Below the pieces are notes generated by a model that did not search any database, had not been told where the DNA came from, and saw only the letters and a list, made by a program, of their open reading frames with translations. A stretch of DNA of 64,000 nucleotides from positions 930,001 to 994,000 of the forward strand of contig NZ_CANMDU010000001.1 in the NCBI RefSeq assembly GCF_947496775.1, given 5' to 3'. The DNA is from an uncultured Maribacter sp. (GTDB lineage Bacteria; Bacteroidota; Bacteroidia; Flavobacteriales; Flavobacteriaceae). This document shows, piece after piece, positions 55,338 to 64,000 of the stretch. A program made the position numbers and the translations under genes. The first letter of the stretch is position 1; each line of letters begins with the position of its first letter.

Positions 55338-58300
55338 ATGAAAGAACAAAAATTAAAACTTATTAGAGCAAATGCTTTGCTGCTGTTTCTATTTCTAGGA
55401 ATAGGCTGGGTGCATGCCCAAGAAACAATTTCCGGTGTAATTACAGACGATCAAAAAATTCCTCTAGCTGGAGTTACCGTTATTGTTAAAGGCACCAATA
55501 ATGGGGCAGTCTCAGATTTTGACGGAAATTATTCTATTTCTGCTTCGGTTGGCGAAACTCTATTATTTTCGTATCTAGGTTTCAAGAACATAGAACGTGT
55601 TGTAACAGCAGATACAAAAACCTTAAATCTTGCAATGCAAGAGGACTCGCAAGCCTTAGAGGAGGTAATTGTTGTTGGGTACGGAACCCAAAAGAAAAAG
55701 GAAGTAACTGGTGCTGTTGCTAAAGTAGCTTCTGATGAATTAGTAAAAGTTGCTGTATCTGATATTGGTGCTGCCATACAAGGTAAAGTAGCTGGGGTAA
55801 ACATCCAAGCTGCAAGTGGGCGTCCGGGTGAAGCTTCTAACGTACAAATTCGTGGATTAGTTTCTTTAAACGGAGGAGAACCACTATATGTAGTAGATAA
55901 TATACCACAAGAGGGTAATCCTAACCTAGCACCTGAACAAATTGAATCTATTGATGTATTGAAAGATGGTGCTTCAGCTTCTATTTATGGAGTGCGTGGT
56001 GCAGGTGGTGTAATTTTGATTACAACAAAACGTGGTAAAAAAGGTAAAATGAAAGTAGACGTAAACATGTTTACAGGTATCCAAAACATTACTTCAGGAA
56101 CGCCATTATCAAGTACTACCGATTTTCTTTATGTTAGAGAGACTACTGAGCAAGCATCAGGTACTGAACCACAAACATTTAGAATAAATGCTAACGCCTT
56201 GGATTGGAACACCAACTTTGTTGAAGAAGTACAAAACGACAATGCTATAGTGCGAAATTTCAATGTAAACCTGTCTGGAGGTTCAGAAAACCTAACCTAC
56301 AACTATAATACTACGTATTACAAGCAAGAAGGTACTATAATCAATTCAGATTTTGATCGTTTAACAAACCGTATTACTGGGCAATTTACTAAAGGAAAAT
56401 TTAAAGCTTTTGCATCTGCTAGTTTAACAACAGAAAATCGTAAACAAGAACCTTGGAATATCTTTGGATTTGCCATAGGTAACCCTCCCCACACCGCTCC
56501 TTTTAGTGCATTTGAAACTGATGGTCAAAATTCAGTACAATTAGAGGATGTGGATAACGCAATATTTTATGGCTTTTTAGCGCGTCAGTTAGATAATACT
56601 GATGATAGAGAAAATAGAAGCAATAGTATTTCTTTAAATGCGGAATACGAAATTTTAGATGGATTGAGTTACAAATTAAATATTGGTCGTAATGAAGGTC
56701 AAAATTTTAGAAAATTCTTTCAGCCTCAGTATTTAGCTTTCGACCGTAATGGAGATCCTGTTGTATCCGGTTCCACACCACAGGCCACTTTGCAATACAA
56801 TCAATGGTTTTCTAAAAGAGAGACTATAGAACACATTTTAAATTATAAAAAATCTTTTGGAAAGCATAATTTAGATTTCTTAGCAGTTGCCTCTTATGAA
56901 AAATACCAATTCAGAACCTTGAATACAGGTACGGTTTTTGCCGAGGATGCTTCAAATGACGTTCAAGTATTGAATGCTGGAGCTGATCCAATAACGCCAA
57001 GTGAAAATAGAATAGCCAATACATTGGCAGGTAAATTAGGTAGAATTCAGTACAATTACGATGGTAAGTATCTTTTTAGTGCCAGTTTTAGACGTGATGG
57101 CTCTTCTAAATTTCCTAAAAAGAATAGATACGAAAACTTCTATGGTTTTTCAGCAGGATGGAATGTAAGCGATGAAGAATGGTTTAATGTGGATGCTATT
57201 AGCAATTTAAAAATTCGCGGTAGTTGGGCACAAGTAGGATTTAACGGTATTCCAGATTACACCTATATACCCGTAATAGAATCAGGGGTAAACTATCCGT
57301 TCGGAGCTGATGAAAATTTACAGAACGGTTTAGTTCAACGTAGATTTCCAAACCTTGAAGTACAATGGGAAACTCAAGTTTCTTCAAATATTGGTTTTGA
57401 GTTAGGCTTGCTTAACAACAAATTAAACATTACAGCAGATGTTTATAAAAATGACAAGAAAGATATGTTGCTTAATGAGTTAACGCCTCCTTCTGCTGGT
57501 TTATGGCAGCCACGAGTACAAAGTGTTTATGGGTCAATACCTGTCAATACTGGAAATATGGTAAATAAAGGCGTTGAGGTTGCTATGAACTATAAAGGTA
57601 CAATAGGCGAAGATTTTAAATTTGGAATTTCTGGAACTTGGACCCTAAATGATAACAAAATTACCAGTTTAAATGGTAAGACTCTTGGTGCTTCTGGAGG
57701 TAGAATTAGGAATTTTGATGGTAGTGAGAGTAATCTTGCAACAACTTTTTTAAGCTTAGGAGATCCAGCAGGATCATTCTATTTATTGCAACATGATGGC
57801 GTAATCAAAACGGAAGAAGAATTGGCTGATTATCAACTATTAGATACAGAAGCTTTTGGTAGTCCTAGATTGGGAGATGCAAAGTTTAAAGATGCTAATG
57901 GTGATGGTATCATTAATGATGCCGATCGTGTATTCTCTGGCTCAGGTATTCCACAATGGGAAGCTGGTTTAAATCTCGATTTGGGTTATAAGAATTGGGA
58001 TTTTTCCGTTCAAGGTTATTTGTCATATGGTGCAGAAATATTTAATGGTAATAGGGCTCTGTCTTATCAAGGTGGACGTCATGAAGACCAAGTATTTCAA
58101 TGGACCCCTCAAAATTCAAATTCTGACATTCCTACCTACAGAGGTAACCAGCACTATAATGTATTACCCTTTTCAGATTTTTGGTTAGAAGATGGTACCT
58201 ATTTACGAATTAGAGCTATGTCTTTAGGCTACACGATTCCAGATACGCAAGATTACGGAGTTGAGAAAATTAGAATTTATTTAAACTCCGTAAACCCTTT

Positions 58301-58427
58301 TACTTTTACCAATTATACAGGTTATGATCCTGAGGTAGGTGGTGATAGTCTGTTTAACAGAGGGGTAGATAATGGCAATTATCCAATTGCTCGTCAATTT
58401 ATGATGGGAGTTCAATTAAGTTTTTAA
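55338..58427 (+). CDS. SusC/RagA family TonB-dependent transporter (third pair)
   Basis: A 1029-residue outer-membrane transporter. Signal peptide (to HAQ near residue 28), CarboxypepD-like domain (KIPLAGVTVIVKGTNNGAVS, DFDGNYSISA), plug (VVGYGTQKKKEVTGAVAKV, NVQIRGLVSLNGGEPLYVVD, ASIYGVRGAGGVILITTKRG) and a barrel ending FMMGVQLSF. Arginine is often CGT here. It is preceded by the divergent HTCS gene and followed 12 bases later by its SusD. The substrate is unknown and no hydrolase is nearby. Confidence 0.96.
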   Translation: MKEQKLKLIRANALLLFLFLGIGWVHAQETISGVITDDQKIPLAGVTVIVKGTNNGAVSDFDGNYSISASVGETLLFSYLGFKNIERVVTADTKTLNLAMQEDSQALEEVIVVGYGTQKKKEVTGAVAKVASDELVKVAVSDIGAAIQGKVAGVNIQAASGRPGEASNVQIRGLVSLNGGEPLYVVDNIPQEGNPNLAPEQIESIDVLKDGASASIYGVRGAGGVILITTKRGKKGKMKVDVNMFTGIQNITSGTPLSSTTDFLYVRETTEQASGTEPQTFRINANALDWNTNFVEEVQNDNAIVRNFNVNLSGGSENLTYNYNTTYYKQEGTIINSDFDRLTNRITGQFTKGKFKAFASASLTTENRKQEPWNIFGFAIGNPPHTAPFSAFETDGQNSVQLEDVDNAIFYGFLARQLDNTDDRENRSNSISLNAEYEILDGLSYKLNIGRNEGQNFRKFFQPQYLAFDRNGDPVVSGSTPQATLQYNQWFSKRETIEHILNYKKSFGKHNLDFLAVASYEKYQFRTLNTGTVFAEDASNDVQVLNAGADPITPSENRIANTLAGKLGRIQYNYDGKYLFSASFRRDGSSKFPKKNRYENFYGFSAGWNVSDEEWFNVDAISNLKIRGSWAQVGFNGIPDYTYIPVIESGVNYPFGADENLQNGLVQRRFPNLEVQWETQVSSNIGFELGLLNNKLNITADVYKNDKKDMLLNELTPPSAGLWQPRVQSVYGSIPVNTGNMVNKGVEVAMNYKGTIGEDFKFGISGTWTLNDNKITSLNGKTLGASGGRIRNFDGSESNLATTFLSLGDPAGSFYLLQHDGVIKTEEELADYQLLDTEAFGSPRLGDAKFKDANGDGIINDADRVFSGSGIPQWEAGLNLDLGYKNWDFSVQGYLSYGAEIFNGNRALSYQGGRHEDQVFQWTPQNSNSDIPTYRGNQHYNVLPFSDFWLEDGTYLRIRAMSLGYTIPDTQDYGVEKIRIYLNSVNPFTFTNYTGYDPEVGGDSLFNRGVDNGNYPIARQFMMGVQLSF

Positions 58428-58439
58428 AAAAAAATAACT

Positions 58440-60176
58440 ATGAAAGCAATGAATAAAATAATAATTAAAAGTCTTGCTCTTCTTGCGCTAGTTATTACTA
58501 GCTGTAATGAAAGCACATTTTTAGACGAGTCAAATCCAAATGCGCTTACAGTAGATAGGTTTTGGAAAACAGAGGCACATTTTAATTCCGCACTTACAAC
58601 TGCGTATGGTGCTTTACAATACCGCTCGGTGAGTGGTGCTGAATTGGTACAGGAATTTGTACTAGGCGATATAGCGGGTACTCAACCTTGGTATCGTCCT
58701 GCTGACTTTAGAAATTTAACTTATAATAACGCTTCAATTCACTTAGTAAATAAGTGGGAAGAGTTGTATGTGGGTGTTTTTAGAGCAAATACCGTACTAG
58801 ATCAGCTATCACTAGTTGAGGAAGGTGTTTTAAGAGATGATTTTAAAGCAGAAATAGAAGCTCAAGCTAGATTTTTAAGAGCCTTCTTTTACTTTCAAAT
58901 CATTCATACCTATGGGGGTGCCATGATTCATGATGGTGTGGCGCAGTCTATAGCTGAATTGAACCAACCCATTTCAAGTATTGAAGAGGTGAATACGCAA
59001 ATGATTATTCCTGATCTTGAATTTGCAATGAACAACTTGCCAGAATCATGGCCTGCCAACGAAACAGGAAGAGCAACTTGGGGCGCTGCAACATCAATGT
59101 TAGGTAAAGTGTATTTATATGACGAGCAATGGGGTCAAGCAGCAACTTTGTTCAAAGAAGTAATAGATTCTGGTATCTACGATTTAACACGTAATATTGA
59201 AGATAATTTTACGCACTTTAACGAGTTTAATGAAGAATCTATTTTTGAAGTAAATTACTCCTTCGATTTAAACTCAGGTAATAGTGGTTTTCAAGAAGAT
59301 AGCGATACACAAGGCGGCTCAGGAGCTGAGTCAACCACGCTTAGCACAGAAATAGGCTCCCTCGCACATGGTGCTTTTAATACGGTTTTGACATCGTATA
59401 GCTTGCATGAGTTGTTAGTGCATGACGAGGTAGATCCAAACAACCCTATTAACGACGGTAATTTAGAATCTCGTAGAATGAATTATACCATTGCTCCTAG
59501 AAATGGAGAAGGTGATTATTATTTAGAACCGTTTGCAGAATCTCCAGCTGCATGGGGTGGTGGAATAACTGCATTCGTAAAAAAACATTCTAACTGGTAT
59601 CATATGACGCAAGAACCTCTACGTGGACGTAGTGGCATAAACTTTAGACATATTCGTTATGCAGATGTTCTGTTAATGTATGCTGAGGCAACAATCAATG
59701 CTAATGGTGATTTTATGACAGCTATTCAATATATTGATATGGTAAGAAGTCGTGCAGGTGTATACACTTTGCAGCAATATATGGATATGAATGGTGGAAT
59801 GTTTCCAGCGTTTCATGTGAGCCCACAAGTTAATGGTGGGAACCTAACTTTTGTTGCTCCTAATGCGCAAACAGTAATGGAACATATTCAAAAAGTAGAA
59901 CGAAAAATAGAGCTTTGTTTTGAAGGACATCGTTACAAAGATTTAGTTCGTTGGGGTATTGTTAAAGAGGTTTTTGATGAATTACGTGCTGATGAAGTTT
60001 GGCGTCAGGACGAATCGAATCTAGACCTTTCGGGTATAGGTGAAGCCCCATTATTTATATCGGGATTTGTTCGACCAGATTTTGTGTTGTCCTCTGTGAA
60101 CTACAGATCAGATCAACACGACTATTTCCCAATTCCTACAGCAGAGGTGTTAAACAATCAAAATTTTAATAATTAA
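58440..60176 (+). CDS. SusD/RagB family lipoprotein (third pair)
   Basis: A 578-residue surface lipoprotein with lipobox ITSC (lipid on C22). An alternative in-frame ATG three codons later (58449) is possible. The N-terminal SusD region (EAHFNSALTTAYGALQYRSV, AQARFLRAFFYFQIIHTYGG) is followed by a C-terminal domain (INFRHIRYADVLLMYAEATI, RKIELCFEGHRYKDLVRWG, YFPIPTAEVLNNQNFNN). It is somewhat longer than the second SusD, with Trp-rich insertions. By hand count about half of its arginines are CGN, against roughly one in ten in the second SusD. Confidence 0.95.
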   Translation: MKAMNKIIIKSLALLALVITSCNESTFLDESNPNALTVDRFWKTEAHFNSALTTAYGALQYRSVSGAELVQEFVLGDIAGTQPWYRPADFRNLTYNNASIHLVNKWEELYVGVFRANTVLDQLSLVEEGVLRDDFKAEIEAQARFLRAFFYFQIIHTYGGAMIHDGVAQSIAELNQPISSIEEVNTQMIIPDLEFAMNNLPESWPANETGRATWGAATSMLGKVYLYDEQWGQAATLFKEVIDSGIYDLTRNIEDNFTHFNEFNEESIFEVNYSFDLNSGNSGFQEDSDTQGGSGAESTTLSTEIGSLAHGAFNTVLTSYSLHELLVHDEVDPNNPINDGNLESRRMNYTIAPRNGEGDYYLEPFAESPAAWGGGITAFVKKHSNWYHMTQEPLRGRSGINFRHIRYADVLLMYAEATINANGDFMTAIQYIDMVRSRAGVYTLQQYMDMNGGMFPAFHVSPQVNGGNLTFVAPNAQTVMEHIQKVERKIELCFEGHRYKDLVRWGIVKEVFDELRADEVWRQDESNLDLSGIGEAPLFISGFVRPDFVLSSVNYRSDQHDYFPIPTAEVLNNQNFNN

Positions 60177-60187
60177 AATTGCTAGAT

Positions 60188-61801
60188 ATGAAACAAAATA
60201 AATTTTTAAGCATGCTCTTTGTCATGAGTCTACTATTTGTAGCTTGTGAAGAGCAAGAAGAGTTGAACCTAACGGATGTAAATCATCGAGTTATTGTAAC
60301 ATCAGAACAAGATTTTGCTAATACAATAAACGTTGGTGGTGATATTGATTTAGGTGATATTTCAAGAGGTGTTGAATCAAGAACATGGACACTTCCAATC
60401 AATGGGAGTATAATTTCTGGTGGAACTGGTCAAACATCTTCTGAAAATGTTATTAAGGCAGTTTTTAATAAAGCAGGTGTTTATGATGTTGTACTTAATC
60501 AAAAATTCAAGGGAAATGTTTTTCGTAATGAGGATAGTACAACACCAAGCGATACTAGAGAGTTAGATACAACCATTGTAGTAACCGTAATAGATTCAAT
60601 TACTTCAGTATTAAAAGCACATCGTATTAATCCAGATGGTAGTATTGGCGCAGAAATAAATTTAGCAGATGATGCAGAACATGAACTAGAAGCAAGTAAC
60701 TCCATTCGTTTGAGTTATACTGCAATTGGGGAACCTCAGAATATAAATTGGTCTTCTGAAGGCGGTAAGCCTAAATTAATTAATCAAAAGGATACAGAAG
60801 ATTTTGTGGATATGAGATTTAATAAACTAGGTTCTTGGGATTTACAGTACATAGCTGATAGATTTCGCCCTACAGACGCTGATACACTTTTCTTTGAAAA
60901 TGTAATAAAAGTTATACCATCCCCTGCTCCTGTAACTTTAGATAGAGTTGCTGAAAGAGAAGGCAAAATTAATTTAGAATTTAGTAGAGAAATTGACGAT
61001 GCCACAGTTAATGCTGCTAATTTTACGGTTAGGATAGAAAATAATACAGATGAAATGAATCCTATTGTACTTAACCCTACAGTTTCATTAGCTTCTGTAG
61101 ATAATGATGAAGCCACAATTGTAATTCTGGAGATAGATGGTGCACAAATTTATAATGATGATCAAGTTTATATTAGTTATACTCCTGGAGTTTTATCAAC
61201 GGTTGACGGAAAGGAATCTGAAGCTATTACAGATGCACTATTAACAGATTTTACCCCTCTTACCAATATATATCCTGAAACAGAGTATGACTATGGTTTC
61301 GAAGTTAGAAATGTAGAAGATTTTCCATTCTTAGGTTGGCAAGGTCCCTGGGGCGATTTTGATTTAGCCATTGAATTTGATAAAGTTCGTTCAGGAGCTA
61401 AAAGTCTTAAAGTTTCCCTTAGACCAAATGGAGGAATGATTGTACAACAAAACTCTGGTGGAAGCGCAGTTACATTTACGCTTAAAGCAGGTACAACTTA
61501 CGAATTTGGATATTGGATGTATATTGAAAGTGATTTAACTGCACTTCCAACAGATACTCAATCAGCAGATATTCAAGTTTATCCATCGGATTGGGGTGGA
61601 CCAAATTTAGCTCCAACCACATTTACTTCGGATATGGCTACAGGAGAATGGGTTTATCATAAACAAGTGTTTACTAATGGCGGTCCAGATCGTGAAGTAA
61701 CATGGCTTTTAAGGGGATTCAATGAATTCCATGATAATGCACTTGTATTCTATTGGGATGACTTCTTCTTAGCAGAGGTACCAGTTAGACCAACACCATA
61801 A
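60188..61801 (+). CDS. Surface glycan-binding lipoprotein with PKD and CBM-like domains (third operon)
   Basis: A 537-residue lipoprotein. I use the ATG at 60188, which gives a normal leader with lipobox FVAC (C20); a TTG at 60179 would only add three residues. After E-E-Q-E-E come PKD-like segments (RGVESRTWTLPINGSIISGG, SEGGKPKLINQKDTEDFVDM), a SwmB/Ig-like domain starting near LDRVAEREGKINLEFSREID, and a C-terminal CBM-like jelly roll (YDYGFEVRNVEDFPFLGW, SGAKSLKVSLRP, VFYWDDFFLAEV). The architecture parallels the glycan-binding protein of the second operon although sequence similarity looks low. It lies 11 bases after the SusD gene, ends the operon, and is followed by a terminator. Confidence 0.85.
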   Translation: MKQNKFLSMLFVMSLLFVACEEQEELNLTDVNHRVIVTSEQDFANTINVGGDIDLGDISRGVESRTWTLPINGSIISGGTGQTSSENVIKAVFNKAGVYDVVLNQKFKGNVFRNEDSTTPSDTRELDTTIVVTVIDSITSVLKAHRINPDGSIGAEINLADDAEHELEASNSIRLSYTAIGEPQNINWSSEGGKPKLINQKDTEDFVDMRFNKLGSWDLQYIADRFRPTDADTLFFENVIKVIPSPAPVTLDRVAEREGKINLEFSREIDDATVNAANFTVRIENNTDEMNPIVLNPTVSLASVDNDEATIVILEIDGAQIYNDDQVYISYTPGVLSTVDGKESEAITDALLTDFTPLTNIYPETEYDYGFEVRNVEDFPFLGWQGPWGDFDLAIEFDKVRSGAKSLKVSLRPNGGMIVQQNSGGSAVTFTLKAGTTYEFGYWMYIESDLTALPTDTQSADIQVYPSDWGGPNLAPTTFTSDMATGEWVYHKQVFTNGGPDREVTWLLRGFNEFHDNALVFYWDDFFLAEVPVRPTP

Positions 61802-61823
61802 AGATTGAGTTAGTTAAGTTAGA

Positions 61824-61856
61824 AAAAGGGTTGGCCAATTTATGGTCAACCCTTTT
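61824..61856 (+). terminator. Terminator of the third susCD operon
   Basis: AAAAGGGTTG (61824-61833) pairs with CAACCCTTTT (61847-61856), with an inner CCA/TGG stem and an AT loop. It begins 22 bases after the stop of the glycan-binding protein gene. Confidence 0.88.
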
Positions 61857-62358
61857 ACATTTAAAAGAAAATTCAAAATTAGCTGTCACAATTCTGCATT
61901 GGTTGTATACAATTCTTAGTTATTCTTATCAAAGCCAATGTTGTGCTTTTTATAGAGTGTAAAGTAACTTGGATGTTAAACACATTAGGTATTTAGGATA
62001 TTTTCCAATCTTTCCCTTTAATACGTTAGTTATGAGAGCAGCGCAGTATACATCTTCATATTTACAAAGCAAAATATAGAACTATTTCTTGGTAATTTAA
62101 GGGTAATTCACATCCTAGCCCATTTCTCCTCGCAGTGTTACTTTCTAAGTTCCACTATATAAATCTATAAACAAACTACTTAAATCTGTTTATAACTATT
62201 TAGACATTTAATTTACCGTTTATTTAAAATTGATTCTTTTAAACTATCCTAAACAAATTGTCTACTTAAAAAAGCCAACCAAAATAGAGTAGACTACACC
62301 CCCCCATTTTCTCTTTAGAGCGTGTTTTAGAAACTATCTTTCCTTTTTGCAACCACAC
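61857..62358. other. About 500 bases without a gene
   Basis: AT-rich intergenic DNA between the third susCD terminator and the convergent end of the TPR-LuxR gene. I see only a C7 run at 62299-62305 and no ORF of coding character, RNA gene, repeat or clear terminator for the minus-strand gene. Confidence 0.6.
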
Positions 62359-63945
62359 CTATATATTTGCAATAAACTCGACTAGGTTAGCTCCCTTTTC
62401 TAAATTCAACTTTTTTCTTAATCTATATCTCGATGTATGCGCACTTTCTATTGTGATACCCAACAGGGAAGACATTTCCTTACTTGAAAAGCCCAATTTT
62501 ATCAAAGCACAAAGTTTTAAATCTGTAGGGCTTAGATCAGGGTATTTGCTTCGAATTTTATCATAAAATCCCTCATTCACAGAAGTAAATCTAACTTCAA
62601 ACTCTTCCCAATTTCCTCCTGGAGAATTTTGAAAACCATTAATCATTCTATGAATTTTCTTAAAATCTATATTGTCACTTTTAGAAATACTTTCTTTTAA
62701 TTTAATAATAAACTCCTCTTTTTCAATTAATTGTAAAGTAGAAGCCGTAAGTTCTCTATTTTTCAACTGCATAAACTCGTTAGTTTTTTCTTTTTCTAAC
62801 TTATGCTTTCTTCTTAAGTTTCTAAAAAATAGAATACCGTACATTACTAAAAAAACTACTACTACTCCCATCAAGATATTTTGCAAAAAGCCTATTCTTT
62901 TTTGATTTTCTAGTTTTTCAATTTCCGCCTCATTAAGTAACGCTTTTTCTTTTTCCTTTTGCAGTCTATACTTATCCTTTATCTCAATTAAATGTTTGTT
63001 GTTCTTACTTTTTCTTCCAAATATCTTCTCGTTTAACTCTTGCGCTTTACTTTTAAAATGAAATGCTTCTTTGTAATTGCCTTCTTTATAATATAACTGA
63101 GACAAGGCTTCATAATTAAATTGTTTATAAGCTAAATGCCTATTATACTTTTCAGAATACTTGAGAGACTCCTTGTAATACATTACGCTTTCGCCAAAAT
63201 TTCCCATCATTCTATATATATCACCGATTAAAAAATAAATTACGGTTTGATAAGACGGATTTTCTTTCTGAAAAAAAACATTAGCCTCATATAAAGCACT
63301 AAGAGAATGTTCGTAATTTTTATCTACAATGGCATTATAATATGCCTTTTCTGACTCTAAATAATAGGATTTATTATTAGCCTTCATTTTATTCAAAGCC
63401 AACTGACAACTATCTATATAAACCTTAGTCATTTCTAGATCATTGTTAATTCGATAACAATTAACTATTGCGTAATAGTTACTAACCAAATAATCTCTTC
63501 CTATTTTTTCTTCTGAAAGTAACTTTTTCTTGAGTTTAAGTGACATGTTGAAATAATACAGCGATTCTTCTTGCCTTCTATAAGAATTATACAGCCACCC
63601 CAATTCTTGATAAATTCTACTTTTAGAGATATCATCATTAGACAAGTCGGCAAGAATTAAAGCTTCCCAATAACCATCATACGATTTTCCATAATCCAAT
63701 ACATTATCGTACAATGCAGAAAGCTGACATAAAGTATTAATAAGGTTTATAGTATCCCTTTTAGAAGAATACGTGTCGATTCCTTTCTTTAAATAATAGA
63801 CAGCGCTATCTATATCCTTAGAAGTCAACTCATTAGCCCTATCCAGAAACTCATTCGTTACATAAGGTTTTTGCGCACTAACAGAAATACAAACCACAAA
63901 AACAATAGTTCCAATAACCTTTTGCAAATTTACAATCTTCTTCAT
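62359..63945 (-). CDS. TPR-repeat membrane regulator with LuxR-type helix-turn-helix
   Basis: A 528-residue protein with a signal peptide (to SAQ near residue 25), a periplasmic array of tetratricopeptide repeats (about 30-310; for example EALSQLYYKEGNYKEAFHF), a charged coiled-coil stretch, one membrane helix (about 354-371, ILMGVVVVFLVMYGILFF), a cytoplasmic coiled coil, and a C-terminal LuxR/GerE-type DNA-binding domain (about 470-528; SPTDLKLCALIKLGFSSKEM, SAHTSRYRLRKKLNL). Such membrane TPR-HTH proteins are frequent in Bacteroidota near carbohydrate loci, and some act as transcriptional regulators. It is convergent with the third susCD operon across about 500 bases and might regulate it, but no direct evidence is visible. 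Confidence 0.9.
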   Translation of the reverse strand: MKKIVNLQKVIGTIVFVVCISVSAQKPYVTNEFLDRANELTSKDIDSAVYYLKKGIDTYSSKRDTINLINTLCQLSALYDNVLDYGKSYDGYWEALILADLSNDDISKSRIYQELGWLYNSYRRQEESLYYFNMSLKLKKKLLSEEKIGRDYLVSNYYAIVNCYRINNDLEMTKVYIDSCQLALNKMKANNKSYYLESEKAYYNAIVDKNYEHSLSALYEANVFFQKENPSYQTVIYFLIGDIYRMMGNFGESVMYYKESLKYSEKYNRHLAYKQFNYEALSQLYYKEGNYKEAFHFKSKAQELNEKIFGRKSKNNKHLIEIKDKYRLQKEKEKALLNEAEIEKLENQKRIGFLQNILMGVVVVFLVMYGILFFRNLRRKHKLEKEKTNEFMQLKNRELTASTLQLIEKEEFIIKLKESISKSDNIDFKKIHRMINGFQNSPGGNWEEFEVRFTSVNEGFYDKIRSKYPDLSPTDLKLCALIKLGFSSKEMSSLLGITIESAHTSRYRLRKKLNLEKGANLVEFIANI

Positions 63946-64000
63946 TTTCTATTCTTTTATCCACATTTCATATTCAAACACTGAACATCTAAAAAGTTAC

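Noticed and set aside
62299-62305. C7 homopolymer as a phase-variation tract
   Set aside because: It lies outside any coding frame and well past the stop of the TPR-LuxR gene, with no promoter next to it.

Overview
The window is AT-rich chromosomal DNA from a member of the Bacteroidota, most likely a marine, polysaccharide-using Flavobacteriaceae. The grounds are SusC/SusD pairs, a hybrid two-component regulator of the Bacteroidota type, lipoproteins with short Bacteroidota-style lipoboxes, a type IX secretion C-terminal domain, an OlsF-type ornithine-lipid synthase, and promoters of the TTG / TAnnTTTG kind without clear Shine-Dalgarno sequences. The species cannot be named from the sequence alone. 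I see no rRNA, tRNA, CRISPR array, insertion sequence or prophage.

Positions 1-27.5 kb are mostly housekeeping and small accessory genes: a partial secreted protein, metG, a 57-residue lysine-rich protein, a DUF1800/DUF1501 pair, a YraN-like nuclease-fold protein, a stand-alone ACT-like protein, a secreted thioredoxin-fold protein, mfd, a TerB-like protein, fbp, a GNAT acetyltransferase, an aspartate kinase, the OlsF-like two-domain acyltransferase, an orphan GH99/GH71-like lipoprotein, a pentapeptide-repeat protein, a CBS-domain protein, a membrane M28 peptidase translationally overlapping an SDR-like protein, and several unknowns. Several convergent pairs are separated by clear, sometimes bidirectional, hairpin terminators.

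Positions 27.6-40.2 kb hold the most interesting unit. It is a tightly spaced minus-strand operon, read as susC, susD, a cytoplasmic GH36 alpha-galactosidase, an SGLT-type sodium symporter, glpK and glpD. It is preceded by a GntR-type regulator with a sugar-binding-like effector domain and closed by a terminator. The gene set is what an alpha-galactosyl-glycerol (floridoside or isofloridoside, the red-algal osmolyte, or a related galactosylglycerol) pathway would need: outer-membrane capture, sodium-driven uptake of the intact molecule, cytoplasmic cleavage to galactose plus glycerol, and entry of glycerol into glycolysis through glycerol 3-phosphate and dihydroxyacetone phosphate. No glycerol facilitator gene is present, which fits glycerol being released inside the cell. 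The substrate is an inference.

Positions 40.5-46.9 kb carry a second susC-susD-surface glycan-binding protein operon on the plus strand, divergent from the GntR gene. A separate 1111-residue lipoprotein follows, with seven calcium-binding FG-GAP/VCBS motifs on each side of an ASPIC/UnbV domain. Positions 50.3-54.6 kb encode a 1405-residue hybrid two-component regulator. It is divergent across 771 non-coding bases from a third susC-susD-glycan-binding operon (55.3-61.8 kb), which uses arginine CGT codons far more than the second operon and may have a separate origin. Neither the second nor the third operon has a glycoside hydrolase in the window. The window ends with a TPR-membrane-LuxR-type regulator on the minus strand.
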